This document shows, one piece after another, positions 10,377 through 24,436 of a stretch of DNA of 64,000 nt. Made by a program: the position numbers and the translations under genes. Position 1 is the stretch's first letter, and each line of letters begins with the position of its first letter. The notes beneath the pieces were generated by a model. The model saw nothing but the letters and a program-made list of their open reading frames with translations, was not told where the DNA came from and did not search any database. This DNA comes from an uncultured Curvibacter sp. (GTDB taxonomy: Bacteria > Pseudomonadota > Gammaproteobacteria > Burkholderiales > Burkholderiaceae_C), in the NCBI GenBank assembly GCA_903828535.1, contig CAIKMN010000027.1, positions 1-64,000 on the forward strand, given 5' to 3'.

Positions 10377-10684
10377 TGCTGGGCGTCCTTGAGGATTTCT
10401 TTGGTCATGTCATCAAAATCGCTGTTGGCTTTGTTGACATAAATGGCGGTGATCACGATGGTGAAAATAATGATCCCAAAACCAATAGGGATACCCAAGG
10501 AGGTCACACCAGTGGGAGAAATGGGTTGAGCCAAAAAGGGCTTGTCGAAAGCCATGAGCGCGACGTAACCGTAATAAACGATCATCATTAGCAGCGTTAA
10601 AAACCAGCCTAAACCACTGCGTTTTTTACGCAATTCTTGATATTTGGGGTCGCTTTGGACCCTGGCAATCACGGGATCTATCAT
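10373..10684 (-). CDS. yjcH: DUF485 membrane protein (YjcH-like), ActP partner
   Basis: A 103-residue protein with two transmembrane helices ([19 protein letters not shown] and [19 protein letters not shown]), matching DUF485/YjcH, which is almost always encoded just before actP. The start at 10684 is preceded by AAGGAG. The frame stays open far upstream but that part has no family similarity. The ATGA overlap with actP indicates coupled translation. Its biochemical role is not established; it probably helps assembly or regulation of the symporter. Confidence 0.9.
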   Translation of the reverse strand: MIDPVIARVQSDPKYQELRKKRSGLGWFLTLLMMIVYYGYVALMAFDKPFLAQPISPTGVTSLGIPIGFGIIIFTIVITAIYVNKANSDFDDMTKEILKDAQQ

Positions 10685-10825
10685 TCTGTCTCCTTTGTAG
10701 AACCAATAAACGAAGACGAACCGGTAGGGGGTCGCCAGGAGAGCCATTGTGGGAAGCCCGACTGACCAACTCCTTACGTTCAAGGGGTAATTTGGGGCTG
10801 TTTTATGGGTGAAAACCCGAGTCTC

Positions 10826-10831
10826 TAGAAT
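10826..10831 (+). promoter_or_regulatory. Possible -10 element for the uvrA-like gene
   Basis: TAGAAT lies 81 bases before the uvrA-like start. No convincing -35 is visible and no CTGT-N8-ACAG LexA box was found in 10685-10912, so SOS control is not indicated by sequence. Confidence 0.3.
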
Positions 10832-10860
10832 GACCTCTCCGCCTTTTAAAACCCTTTGCG

Positions 10861-10896
10861 CCTTAACTCCCTTTACTCCCTTAACTCCCTTAACCG
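10861..10896 (+). repeat. Four tandem 9-bp units in the uvrA leader
   Basis: The unit CCTTAACTC occurs at 10861, 10870 (one mismatch), 10879 (exact) and 10888 (two mismatches). The array ends 16 bases before the uvrA-like start codon. It is pyrimidine-rich, so it leaves the ribosome-binding region without a clear purine site. Confidence 0.75.
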
Positions 10897-10912
10897 TTAC
10901 AGAAGCGCCCCC

Positions 10913-16135
<5,223 letters not shown>

Positions 16136-16759
16136 GCTTCTTGCCGGACGTCAAAGTGTTGTGCGAAACCTGCCACGGGGCCCGCTTCAACCCCGAAACT
16201 TTGGCGGTCACTTGGCGTGGCAAAAGCATCGGCGATGTGCTGCAAATGGAGGTCGATGAGGCGGTGGATTTCTTCGCCTCCATGCCCAACATCAGCCACC
16301 CGCTTCAGTTGCTGAAAGACGTGGGCTTGGGTTACCTGACATTGGGCCAACCCTCTCCAACGCTGAGTGGCGGTGAAGCACAACGCATCAAGTTGGTGAC
16401 CGAACTCAGCAAGGTTCGCGACGACGTCACCCGCCGTGGCAACAAGGTGCCCCACACCCTTTATGTGCTGGACGAACCCACGGTGGGCTTGCACATGGCC
16501 GATGTCGAAAAACTCATCCATGTGCTGCACCGTTTGGTCAACGGTGGCCACAGCGTGGTGGTCATCGAACACGATTTGGATGTCATGGCCGAAGCCGATT
16601 GGATCGTTGACCTCGGTCCTGAAGGCGGTGCTGCGGGCGGCCAGATCGTGGCGGCGACAACACCCGATGAGTTGGTGCGTTTGGGGACCCACACCGGCGT
16701 GGCATTGGCGCCGGTTTTGGCACGATAGACCCTAGGTCCAATTCCGTATGCCTTAGGCC

Positions 16760-17236
16760 TTAGGCCCTGTCTGATGGGTCGGCGTCATTGGGCGCGAAAA
16801 CGAAATAGCGGGCGCTGACAAAATTGAACAGCAGGCCGCCCACGCTGCCCAAAGCGACGCCCATAAAGCCCAGCCAAGGGCTGAGTTCTATGCCCATCCA
16901 CGCTGTCGAGGCGTTCAGGCCAAAGCCCTTCAGGGTGGCCACGTAGAGGGCGTAGTTCACCGCGCCGCCGATCAACATGGAGGCCAGGTAGCGCAGGTAC
17001 TGGGCCAAGGTTTGGGAGAACGTCGCGGGATCGACGTCGTGCTCTGGGCTTTGTGCGGCGAAAGTGAACCGCCGGTTCATGGCCCAAGTGGTGCTGGCAG
17101 CGCAAAAGAAAGACACCAAGCGGGCGCCGTACCAGCCAAGCCAAGGCGCAGTGGCATACAGCACGGCCGTGTCAACCACCAAGCCGATCACGCCGGCGAT
17201 GCAGAACATCAAAAATTGGCGGCTCATGCGAAGCAC
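16760..17236 (-). CDS. GtrA-like membrane protein
   Basis: A 158-residue protein with four hydrophobic spans fitting the GtrA family (Pfam GtrA-like): QFLMFCIAGVIGLVVDTAV at the N terminus, the conserved AMNRRFTF loop, and FNFVSARYFVF at the C terminus. GtrA proteins are proposed to flip polyprenyl-linked sugars or otherwise serve cell-surface polysaccharide synthesis. Starts at 17236 or 17227 (MSRQF) are both possible. It lies nine bases after prfC on the same strand, at the end of that run, and converges on the uvrA-like gene. Confidence 0.85.
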   Translation of the reverse strand: MLRMSRQFLMFCIAGVIGLVVDTAVLYATAPWLGWYGARLVSFFCAASTTWAMNRRFTFAAQSPEHDVDPATFSQTLAQYLRYLASMLIGGAVNYALYVATLKGFGLNASTAWMGIELSPWLGFMGVALGSVGGLLFNFVSARYFVFAPNDADPSDRA

Positions 17237-17245
17237 CCAATCGAC

Positions 17246-18871
17246 TCAAGCGTTCTGCAAACTCAAACCCGCATGTTCGCGCAAGGGGTGGAATTGAATT
17301 TTCGGAAAGCGCTCTTGCGCCAAGCGCACATCGTAGGGAGAGGTGCACAAGTAGGCCAAGGTGTTGGCCGCGTCGTGGGCCATGCGCAGCGGGTAGGCGT
17401 CGACAAAGGCTTTCAGATCGGCGGGGTTCTCAGCCGTGATCCAACGCGCTCCCGTGTATTGGCAGCCTTCTAGGCGAACGTCGGCGTCGTACTCTGCTTT
17501 CAAGCGGTGCTGCACGACTTCAAATTGAAGTTGGCCCACCGCACCGAGCAACATGGCGCCGCCCATGTCGGGTTTGAAAACCTGAATCGCACCCTCTTCG
17601 CCCAATTGCGCCAGACCTTGCTGAAGTTGTTTGGTGCGCAACGGGTTTTTCAAAATCACGGTGGTAAACAACTCGGGGGCGAAAAATGGCAAACCCGTGA
17701 ATTGAAGCGCCGCGCCATCGGTGATGGTGTCCCCCAACTGCACGCCGCCGTGGGTGGTGAAGCCAATGATGTCACCCGCATAGGCCTCATCGACCGCTTC
17801 ACGCCGTTGCGACAAAAAAGTCACGACGGAGGTGGGCCGCAACTCTTTGCCGGTGCGTTGCACCTTGAGTTTCATGCCCGGTGTGTACTTGCCGGAGGCC
17901 ATGCGTACAAAGGCAATGCGGTCGCGGTGCGAGGGGTCCATGTTCGCCTGCACCTTGAAGACCACGCCTGAAAAAGCGGTGTCTTCGGGCTGAATCGTTT
18001 GCTGCACGGGTTGACGGTTGACGATCACTGTGCTTTGCCGCGATTGAGGCGAGGGCGCCAGATCGACCAGCGCGTCCAGCACCTCCATCACACCAAAATT
18101 GTTCACGCCCGAGCCAAAGAAAACCGGGGTTTGCTTGCCGGCCAAGAAAGCCGCGTGGTCATATGCGGGCGAAGCGCCGACGGCCAATTCCATGGCCTCG
18201 ACCGCCGAGTCAAATTCACTGCCAAAGCGGGCTTGCAGAGTCGCTTTGTCGCTCAAAGGAATGGCTTCAAATTCTTGAGGCAAACGCTCGCTGCCCGATT
18301 CAAAAACAGTCATCGTTTGCGTGCGCAAATTGATGATGCCGGCAAAGCCCTTGCCTTGGCCCACGGGCCAAGTCATGGGCACGCAGGGCATGCCGAGTTC
18401 GCGCTCGACTTCGTCCAAGATGTCCAAAGGCTCACGCACTTCGCGGTCCATCTTGTTGACGAAGGTCAGGATGGGCGTGTCGCGCTGACGGCAGACCTCA
18501 ATCAGGCGACGGGTTTGCGACTCAACGCCGTTGGCCGCGTCAATCACCATCAAGGCCGAATCAACGGCGGTCAATACCCGGTAGGTGTCTTCAGAAAAGT
18601 CTTTGTGCCCTGGCGTGTCCAGCAGGTTGACCACGTGCTCGCGGTACAACATTTGCATGACCGAAGATGCGACCGAGATGCCCCGTTGTTTTTCAATTTC
18701 CATCCAGTCCGAGGTGGCGTGGCGACTGGCTTTTCGGGCCTTGACCGAGCCGGCAATTTGAATCGCACCCGAAAACAGCAACAGCTTTTCGGTGAGCGTG
18801 GTCTTGCCCGCGTCCGGGTGGGAAATGATGGCAAAGGTACGCCGGCGGCGTGTTTCGTCGAGGTAGTTCAA
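17246..18871 (-). CDS. prfC: Peptide chain release factor 3
   Basis: A translational GTPase of 541 residues that removes RF1/RF2 from the ribosome after termination. G-domain motifs are clear: the P-loop SHPDAGKTTL near residue 18, DTPGHKDF for G3 and NKMDRE for G4. The GVVFKVQANMDPSHRDR segment is the RF3-specific domain II start. It follows the ABC ATPase gene by 14 bases, so it probably shares the transporter transcript. Confidence 0.95.
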   Translation of the reverse strand: MNYLDETRRRRTFAIISHPDAGKTTLTEKLLLFSGAIQIAGSVKARKASRHATSDWMEIEKQRGISVASSVMQMLYREHVVNLLDTPGHKDFSEDTYRVLTAVDSALMVIDAANGVESQTRRLIEVCRQRDTPILTFVNKMDREVREPLDILDEVERELGMPCVPMTWPVGQGKGFAGIINLRTQTMTVFESGSERLPQEFEAIPLSDKATLQARFGSEFDSAVEAMELAVGASPAYDHAAFLAGKQTPVFFGSGVNNFGVMEVLDALVDLAPSPQSRQSTVIVNRQPVQQTIQPEDTAFSGVVFKVQANMDPSHRDRIAFVRMASGKYTPGMKLKVQRTGKELRPTSVVTFLSQRREAVDEAYAGDIIGFTTHGGVQLGDTITDGAALQFTGLPFFAPELFTTVILKNPLRTKQLQQGLAQLGEEGAIQVFKPDMGGAMLLGAVGQLQFEVVQHRLKAEYDADVRLEGCQYTGARWITAENPADLKAFVDAYPLRMAHDAANTLAYLCTSPYDVRLAQERFPKIQFHPLREHAGLSLQNA

Positions 18872-18885
18872 GGGGTCAATGGGAA

Positions 18886-20223
18886 TTAATCAGCCTGTTC
18901 AGACTCAGGCAGTTGGATCATGTCGGTGTTGTAATTGTAGGCATAGACCTCGCCGTGACGGCCCCACTCAATCACCACATCAAGCACAGACTGGGCTTCT
19001 TCGGCCGACAGCGTTTCGCTGAGCAGGTCCAAGAAGGGCTTGAGGGGCACTTCGCCGGACGGTTCTTGCAGCAGGCTGTGCCGAATGTGCGCCGCCAGCG
19101 GGACGCGTGCCAACAGCTGCTGACCGAACATGGTTTGACGCTCGGCAAACTCGGCCGCCACATAGCGCTGGCCCAAGGCGGTGATGGACAAGTCGCCGCC
19201 CGCCAAATGGGCCAAGTCGAGCAAGGCCAAGGCGTCGGCGACCGGCAACAATTCTTCGTCGGTGAGGCCGGTTTCTTCGCCCAAATAGGGCAGGTCGGCA
19301 CGGCCATTGAAGGGCTCGTCGACCAAACGTTCGAGCAAACCTTCCATGCGGCTGAAATCGGCCTCGGGCAAACGCTCGTCCAATCGCAAGCGTTCGACCT
19401 CGCCCTCGCCCTCGCCTGAGGACCCGCCTTGCGCATCATGTGGCTTGTGGCTTCGAACGCGGCCAGCGGTCATGACGGCATAAACCTCGTCCATCAAGCC
19501 GCGAATTTCGGGGCTGTTCGGGTCACGCGGGCGCGGCAGGTTGATGTTCATTTGGTATTTGACTCGGCCCGGGTCGCTGGCGAAGACCAAGACCCGGTCG
19601 GCCATCAGCACCGCTTCTTCGATGTTGTGCGACACCACCAAAATGGCGCGGGTGGGGATGGTGCGCTCTTCCCACAAATCCAAAATATCGTCGCGCAAGC
19701 GTTCACCGGTTAAGACGTCCAAGGCGGAGAAAGCCTCGTCCATCAGCAGCACATCGGGCTCCACCACGAGTGCGCGGGCAATCCCCACCCGTTGACGCAT
19801 GCCGCCCGACAACTCACGCGGCAAGGCGCCTTCAAAGCCCGACAAGCCAATCAGGTCAATGGCTTGCTCGGCGCGACGCTCACGCTCTTGCGTGCTGACG
19901 CCGCGGGCTTCCAAACCCAACTCGATGTTCTGTTGAACCGTTAACCAAGGAAACAAAGCAAAAGACTGGAACACCATGCTGATGCCGCGGGCCGGCCCAT
20001 ACAAAGGCTGGCCTTTGTAGAGCACCTCACCCTGATCGGCCTCGATCAGCCCTGCCATGATCCGCAACAGAGTTGACTTGCCCGAGCCCGATTGACCAAG
20101 CAGGGCCACGATTTCGCGGTCACGCAGCGTGAAATCGACATCGTCCAAAACGATGCGGGGGTTGCCGTCCGCGCTGCGAAAGGACTTGCTCACGTCTTTG
20201 AGTTCAACAATGGCTTGTGTCAT
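18886..20223 (-). CDS. ABC transporter ATPase with C-terminal AAA-associated domain
   Basis: A 445-residue nucleotide-binding protein of the nitrate/sulfonate/taurine type. Residues 1-250 form the ATPase: Walker A GQSGSGKST, signature LSGGMRQRVGIA and Walker B VLLMDEAFSALD. An extra C-terminal region of about 150 residues, rich in acidic residues (EEAQSVLDVVIEWGRHGEVY), matches the AAA-associated domain found in ATPases paired with duplicated permeases (COG4754 type). It starts three bases after the permease stop. No periplasmic binding protein is encoded here, so the substrate is unknown. Confidence 0.9.
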   Translation of the reverse strand: MTQAIVELKDVSKSFRSADGNPRIVLDDVDFTLRDREIVALLGQSGSGKSTLLRIMAGLIEADQGEVLYKGQPLYGPARGISMVFQSFALFPWLTVQQNIELGLEARGVSTQERERRAEQAIDLIGLSGFEGALPRELSGGMRQRVGIARALVVEPDVLLMDEAFSALDVLTGERLRDDILDLWEERTIPTRAILVVSHNIEEAVLMADRVLVFASDPGRVKYQMNINLPRPRDPNSPEIRGLMDEVYAVMTAGRVRSHKPHDAQGGSSGEGEGEVERLRLDERLPEADFSRMEGLLERLVDEPFNGRADLPYLGEETGLTDEELLPVADALALLDLAHLAGGDLSITALGQRYVAAEFAERQTMFGQQLLARVPLAAHIRHSLLQEPSGEVPLKPFLDLLSETLSAEEAQSVLDVVIEWGRHGEVYAYNYNTDMIQLPESEQAD

Positions 20224-20226
20224 GGC

Positions 20227-21984
20227 TTAAAAATGCATTCGGTCTTCGCTCAGTTTGTACAAGCGTCGCCAGAGCAATTGGTTGAGGGTCATTACATAAA
20301 TGCACATCACACCAATCCCCAGCGCGATGCGCGGGAAGTCGCCGGCGGCGGTCATCTCGGCGATGTAACTGCCGATGCCGGTGGCCACCAGGGTTTCGTT
20401 GCCCCAGCTGACATACTCAGACACGATGGAAGCGTTCCAAGAGCCGCCGCTGGCCGTGATGGTACCGGTCACAAAACTCGGGAACACGGCGGGCAATAAA
20501 TAACGACGCCAACGCAGCAAGCCTCGCAGACCCAAGTTGCGCGCCGCGTAGCGCAGTTCAGTGGGAATGGTCGAAGCACCGGCAATCACGTTGAACAGCA
20601 AATACCACTGGGTGCCAAAAATCATCAGAGGCGACAACCAGATGTTGGGGTTGAGCTGAAAGTGAACAATGCCCACGACAAAAATCGGGAACAACAAGTT
20701 GGCGGGAAAGGCCGCCAAAAATTGGGCCAAGGCCTGCACTTTTTCGGACAAGCGGGGGTTCATGCCGATCCCGATGCCGATCGGCACCCAAATCAAAGCG
20801 GCCAAACCAATCAGCACCATGACCCGCACCAAGGTGTAAAAGCCCAACAAAAAAACATGGCCCACTTCGGTCCAGCCAACGGCGCTGTGGATAAAGTTGA
20901 CCAGTTGCCACACCGCAATCAGCACACAGGCCGCCACCACCGCGTCCCAAGCCCGGGTCAACAAGGGCGAAGAGGGGGTGTTGCGAGAGCGAATGGAAGT
21001 GCCGTCGTGTTGGCGCTTGAACCACACGTTGCTGCGTTGAAGGGCGTGGCTGAAGACCTCAGGCACTCGCTGGAGGTGTTCGGTGCGGCGCAACCAAGTG
21101 AGTAGCCACGAGGATTGCTCTTGGCCGCCGCCAATCTCCTCAAAACGAAATTTATCGGCCCAAGCGAGCAGGGGGCGGAAAAACAATTGGTCATAGAGCA
21201 GCACGCCAATCAACATGGCGCCAACCGCCCAACCGATGGCGCTTAAATCTTTGGCCTCGATCGCCATGGCGATGTAGGAGCCAATGCCCGGCAGCTTGAT
21301 GCTTTGGTTGGAAACTGAAATGGCTTCGGAAGCCACCACAAAGAACCACCCCCCCGACATCGACATCATCATGTTCCAAAGCAAAGCGGGCATGGCGTAG
21401 GGCAGGTCGAGTCGCCAAAAACGTTGCCAGCCTGAAAGCTGAAAAACCCGAGCGGCCTCTTGTAATTCGGCAGGCACGGTTTTCAGCGATTGATAAAGGC
21501 TAAAGGCCATGTTCCAAGCTTGCGACGTAAAAATCGCAAAGATCGCGGCGCACTCCACGCCCAGCAAGCTGCCCGGAAACAGGGCAATAAAGCCGGTCAC
21601 AGTGATCGACAGAAAGCCCAAAATCGGAATCGACTGCAAGATGTCTAAAAACGGAATCAGCACTTTTTCCATGGCCCGGTAGCGCGTGGCCAATACGGCG
21701 AATACCACGCTGAATACCAAGGAAGCCGCCAATGCCATGAACATGCGCATCGTGGTGCGAAGCAAGTAATAGGGGAGATAACTTAAATCACGCGACAGCG
21801 GAATTTCGTGACCCAACTCGTAAGGCGTGGCCATTTGCCGGGCGCCGTAGGCCAACAAAACCAGCAGCGCAAAGACAATGGGCAGCAACGCCCAGTCCCA
21901 GCGATTGCCGCTGGCATCAACGACTTGTCGGGGAAAAAAATTCAGGGGGGAGGGCCGTGTAGACCCGTCTTTGCGCTCATCCAT
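20227..21984 (-). CDS. ABC transporter permease with two fused transmembrane domains (COG4986 type)
   Basis: A 585-residue inner-membrane protein made of two BPD_transp_1 domains in tandem. The first, near residues 85-280, contains the EAA-loop-like ELQEAARVFQLSGWQRFW. The second, near 370-570, has the matching ELRYAARNLGLRGLLRWR. The halves are joined by a soluble stretch. Such duplicated permeases belong to an orphan anion-type ABC family. The ATG at 21984 has no ribosome site, and a possible minus-strand -10 lies only about a dozen bases upstream, so the mRNA leader may be very short. Confidence 0.88.
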   Translation of the reverse strand: MDERKDGSTRPSPLNFFPRQVVDASGNRWDWALLPIVFALLVLLAYGARQMATPYELGHEIPLSRDLSYLPYYLLRTTMRMFMALAASLVFSVVFAVLATRYRAMEKVLIPFLDILQSIPILGFLSITVTGFIALFPGSLLGVECAAIFAIFTSQAWNMAFSLYQSLKTVPAELQEAARVFQLSGWQRFWRLDLPYAMPALLWNMMMSMSGGWFFVVASEAISVSNQSIKLPGIGSYIAMAIEAKDLSAIGWAVGAMLIGVLLYDQLFFRPLLAWADKFRFEEIGGGQEQSSWLLTWLRRTEHLQRVPEVFSHALQRSNVWFKRQHDGTSIRSRNTPSSPLLTRAWDAVVAACVLIAVWQLVNFIHSAVGWTEVGHVFLLGFYTLVRVMVLIGLAALIWVPIGIGIGMNPRLSEKVQALAQFLAAFPANLLFPIFVVGIVHFQLNPNIWLSPLMIFGTQWYLLFNVIAGASTIPTELRYAARNLGLRGLLRWRRYLLPAVFPSFVTGTITASGGSWNASIVSEYVSWGNETLVATGIGSYIAEMTAAGDFPRIALGIGVMCIYVMTLNQLLWRRLYKLSEDRMHF

Positions 21985-21995
21985 GGATGACTTTG

Positions 21996-22003
21996 ATTAT
22001 AAT
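21996..22003. promoter_or_regulatory. Symmetric -10 element shared by ahcY and the ABC permease
   Basis: The octamer ATTATAAT contains TATAAT on the plus strand (21998-22003) and TATAAT on the minus strand (22001-21996). The plus element would start RNA near 22010, exactly where the riboswitch begins. The minus element would start RNA near 21989, five bases before the permease ATG. No strong -35 is evident on either side. Confidence 0.6.
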
Positions 22004-22011
22004 ATCGGGCA

Positions 22012-22076
22012 TCCGAGGAGCGTTGCAGCGCAAACCATTTGCGTGAGGCTCGGACACCTTCAAGCAACGACGCTCA
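22012..22076 (+). ncRNA. S-adenosylhomocysteine (SAH) riboswitch
   Basis: The leader of ahcY folds into the SAH riboswitch. P1 pairs CCGAG (22013-22017) with CTCGG (22049-22053). P2 pairs CGCAAA (22029-22034) with TTTGCG (22038-22043). A pseudoknot pairs GAGCG/GTTG (22018-22025) with CAAC...CGCTC (22065-22075). The conserved GAGGAGCGTTGC and GAGGCTCGG blocks are present. SAH binding switches on synthesis of the enzyme that removes SAH. Confidence 0.92.
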
Positions 22077-22077
22077 T

Positions 22078-22128
22078 CCACTTTCGGTGCGATGGGCTTT
22101 TCCAAAAGCATTTCTGCGCCCAAAGTGG
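22078..22128 (+). other. Candidate riboswitch expression-platform hairpin
   Basis: CCACTTT (22078-22084) pairs with AAAGTGG (22122-22128), and the stem extends inward with wobble and mismatched pairs (GGTGC with GCGCC). It starts two bases after the riboswitch pseudoknot and is followed by a short T-containing stretch, so it may act as a terminator or as an accessibility switch before the ribosome site near 22146. This is a reading of pairing only. Confidence 0.45.
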
Positions 22129-22156
22129 TTTGTTCTAAACACATTGGGAGTGAACC

Positions 22157-23584
22157 ATGAATGCACGCAATCCGTTGAACATCGACTCTGCCATCGCCGA
22201 TATTGGCTTGGCTGTCTGGGGGCGTAAAGAAATCAAAATCGCCGAGACCGAAATGCCCGGTCTGATGGCCATCCGCGAAGAATTCGCCGCGCAGCAACCG
22301 CTCAAAGGCGCGCGCATCACCGGCTCTTTGCACATGACCATCCAAACAGCGGTGCTCATTGAAACCTTGCAAGCTTTGGGCGCCAAAGTACGTTGGGCTT
22401 CTTGCAACATCTTTTCCACACAAGACCACGCCGCCGCCGCCATTGCCGCAGCAGGCACGCCGGTGTTTGCGGTGAAGGGCGAAACCCTGGCCGACTATTG
22501 GGATTACACCCACCGTATTTTTGAATTCGGCGCGGCCGGTGCTGAGGGCGAAGGCCCCAACATGATCTTGGACGACGGCGGCGACGCCACCCTGTTGATG
22601 CACCTGGGCAAGCGCGCTGAAACCGACGCTTCCTTGCTTGAAAACCCCACCAGCGAAGAAGAAACTTGCCTTTACGCTTCCATCAAAGCCAAGTTGGCCG
22701 TCGACCCCACTTGGTACAGCCGCAAGGGCGCGCACATCATTGGCGTGACCGAAGAAACCACCACCGGTGTGCTGCGTTTGAACGAGATGGCCGCGAAGGG
22801 CAGCTTGATGTTCCGCGCCATTAACGTGAACGACTCGGTGACCAAGAGCAAGTTTGACAACCTCTATGGTTGCCGCGAGTCGTTGGTGGACTCCATCAAG
22901 CGCGCGACCGACGTCATGATCGCTGGCAAAGTGGCTTGCGTGGCGGGTTATGGCGACGTGGGCAAAGGCTCGGCCCAAGCCTTGCGCGCTTTGAGCGCCC
23001 AAGTGTGGGTGACCGAGATCGACCCCATCAACGCCTTACAAGCCGCCATGGAAGGCTACAAAGTGGTAACCATGGAATATGCGGCCGACAAGTGCGACAT
23101 TTTTGTTTCGGCAACCGGCAACAAACACGTCATCCGTTATGAACACATGGCCGCCATGAAAGACGAAGCCATCGTGTGCAACATCGGTCACTTCGACAAC
23201 GAAATCGATGTGGCCTCGTTGGAAAAACTGCAGTGGGATGAAATCAAGCCCCAAGTTGACCACGTCGTTTTCCCCGATGGCAAAAAGATCACCTTGTTGG
23301 CCAAAGGCCGTTTGGTCAATTTGGGTTGTGCCACCGGGCACCCCAGCTTCGTCATGTCGTCGAGCTTTGCCAACCAAACCATTGCCCAGATCGAGCTGTT
23401 CACCAAGCAAGACCAGTACGAATCCGGCAAGGTTTATGTGTTGCCCAAGCACTTGGACGAAAAAGTGGCGCGTTTGCACCTGAAGAAAGTCGGTGCCATG
23501 TTGACCGAACTGACCGACGAACAAGCCGCTTACATTGGCGTTTCCAAGCAAGGTCCTTACAAGGCCAACAGCTACCGTTATTAA
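22157..23584 (+). CDS. ahcY: Adenosylhomocysteinase
   Basis: This enzyme hydrolyses S-adenosylhomocysteine to adenosine and homocysteine and so relieves product inhibition of methyltransferases. The 475-residue NAD-dependent enzyme shows the SAHH signatures [15 protein letters not shown] and, in the Rossmann part, [17 protein letters not shown]; the C terminus KANSYRY is standard. A GGGAG ribosome site precedes the ATG. Control is by the SAH riboswitch in its leader. It is followed by tlyA and metF, making a small methyl-cycle cluster. Confidence 0.97.
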   Translation: MNARNPLNIDSAIADIGLAVWGRKEIKIAETEMPGLMAIREEFAAQQPLKGARITGSLHMTIQTAVLIETLQALGAKVRWASCNIFSTQDHAAAAIAAAGTPVFAVKGETLADYWDYTHRIFEFGAAGAEGEGPNMILDDGGDATLLMHLGKRAETDASLLENPTSEEETCLYASIKAKLAVDPTWYSRKGAHIIGVTEETTTGVLRLNEMAAKGSLMFRAINVNDSVTKSKFDNLYGCRESLVDSIKRATDVMIAGKVACVAGYGDVGKGSAQALRALSAQVWVTEIDPINALQAAMEGYKVVTMEYAADKCDIFVSATGNKHVIRYEHMAAMKDEAIVCNIGHFDNEIDVASLEKLQWDEIKPQVDHVVFPDGKKITLLAKGRLVNLGCATGHPSFVMSSSFANQTIAQIELFTKQDQYESGKVYVLPKHLDEKVARLHLKKVGAMLTELTDEQAAYIGVSKQGPYKANSYRY

Positions 23585-23593
23585 GCCGTCAAG

Positions 23594-24436
23594 TTGCGCG
23601 CCGATCAACTCTTGGTAGAACGCGGTTTAGCCGCCTCCCGCTCGATGGCGGTGCGGCTGATTGCGTCGGGTGTTCGTTGGCGCGCCGACCCTTCAGTGGC
23701 GGAATGGCGCTCGGTCACCAAGAGCGGTCAAGACCTGCCCGAGGGGGCGGATCTGGATTTGCAAAACAATGCCGAGGCGCGCTATGTGTCGCGGGGTGGC
23801 TTGAAGTTGGAAGCCGCCCTGAAACTCAGTGGCGTCCAAGTGCAAGGTGAGCGTTGTTTGGATGTGGGCCAGTCCACCGGCGGCTTCACCGACTGCTTGT
23901 TGCAGCAAGGCGCAGCCTTGGTGGTTGGCATCGAAGTGGGGCGAGACCAGTTGCACCCCCGCTTGCGTGATGACAACCGTGTAGTGTGCTTGGAGCAAGT
24001 CAACGCGCGTGAATTGGACGCTGCCGCTTGGCAAGTGCTGATGCAAGACCGCCAAGCGCAGGGTCTCCTCACCGTCGACGTGGACCCAGAACAAGACCAA
24101 GACAAAGGCCAAGACACCGGATTTGGCTTGCTGGTGGCCGACCTGTCCTTCATCTCGCAAACCTTGGTGCTGCCCGCGGTGAGCGAATTGCTGAAGCAGG
24201 GGGCTTCGGTGTTGACCTTGGTGAAACCGCAGTTTGAACTGCAGCCACCACAAATTGGCAAAGGCGGATTGGTCAAAGACCCGGCCTTCTATGCCGTGGT
24301 CGAGGCCCGTCTGAGGGACATGGCGGCAGAGTTGAATTGGCAAATTCTCGGATGGTGGGACAGCCCCATCCTGGGCGGCGATGGCAACCGCGAATTTTTG
24401 ATGCATGCGAAAGTAGGACATGAAAGTCAGCTTTGA
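23594..24436 (+). CDS. tlyA: TlyA-family rRNA 2'-O-methyltransferase (hemolysin A family)
   Basis: A 280-residue protein with an N-terminal S4 RNA-binding domain (RADQLLVERGLAASRSMA) and an FtsJ-like methyltransferase domain (CLDVGQSTGGFTDCLLQ as the SAM-binding motif). Family members methylate cytidine 2'-OH groups in rRNA. A polar low-complexity insert (PEQDQDKGQD) lies near residue 165. The start appears to be the TTG at 23594, nine bases after ahcY, because the S4 domain begins there. The 3' end overlaps metF by 17 bases. The name hemolysin reflects history rather than activity. Confidence 0.9.
   Translation: MRADQLLVERGLAASRSMAVRLIASGVRWRADPSVAEWRSVTKSGQDLPEGADLDLQNNAEARYVSRGGLKLEAALKLSGVQVQGERCLDVGQSTGGFTDCLLQQGAALVVGIEVGRDQLHPRLRDDNRVVCLEQVNARELDAAAWQVLMQDRQAQGLLTVDVDPEQDQDKGQDTGFGLLVADLSFISQTLVLPAVSELLKQGASVLTLVKPQFELQPPQIGKGGLVKDPAFYAVVEARLRDMAAELNWQILGWWDSPILGGDGNREFLMHAKVGHESQL

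Noticed and set aside
10685..10912. LexA/SOS box upstream of the UvrA-like gene
   Set aside because: No CTGT-N8-ACAG or close variant is present in the gap.
16729..16765. CCTTAGGCCTTAGGCC direct repeat after the UvrA-like gene as an attachment site or mobile-element end
   Set aside because: It is only a 7-bp repeat, with no integrase, tRNA or target duplication nearby.
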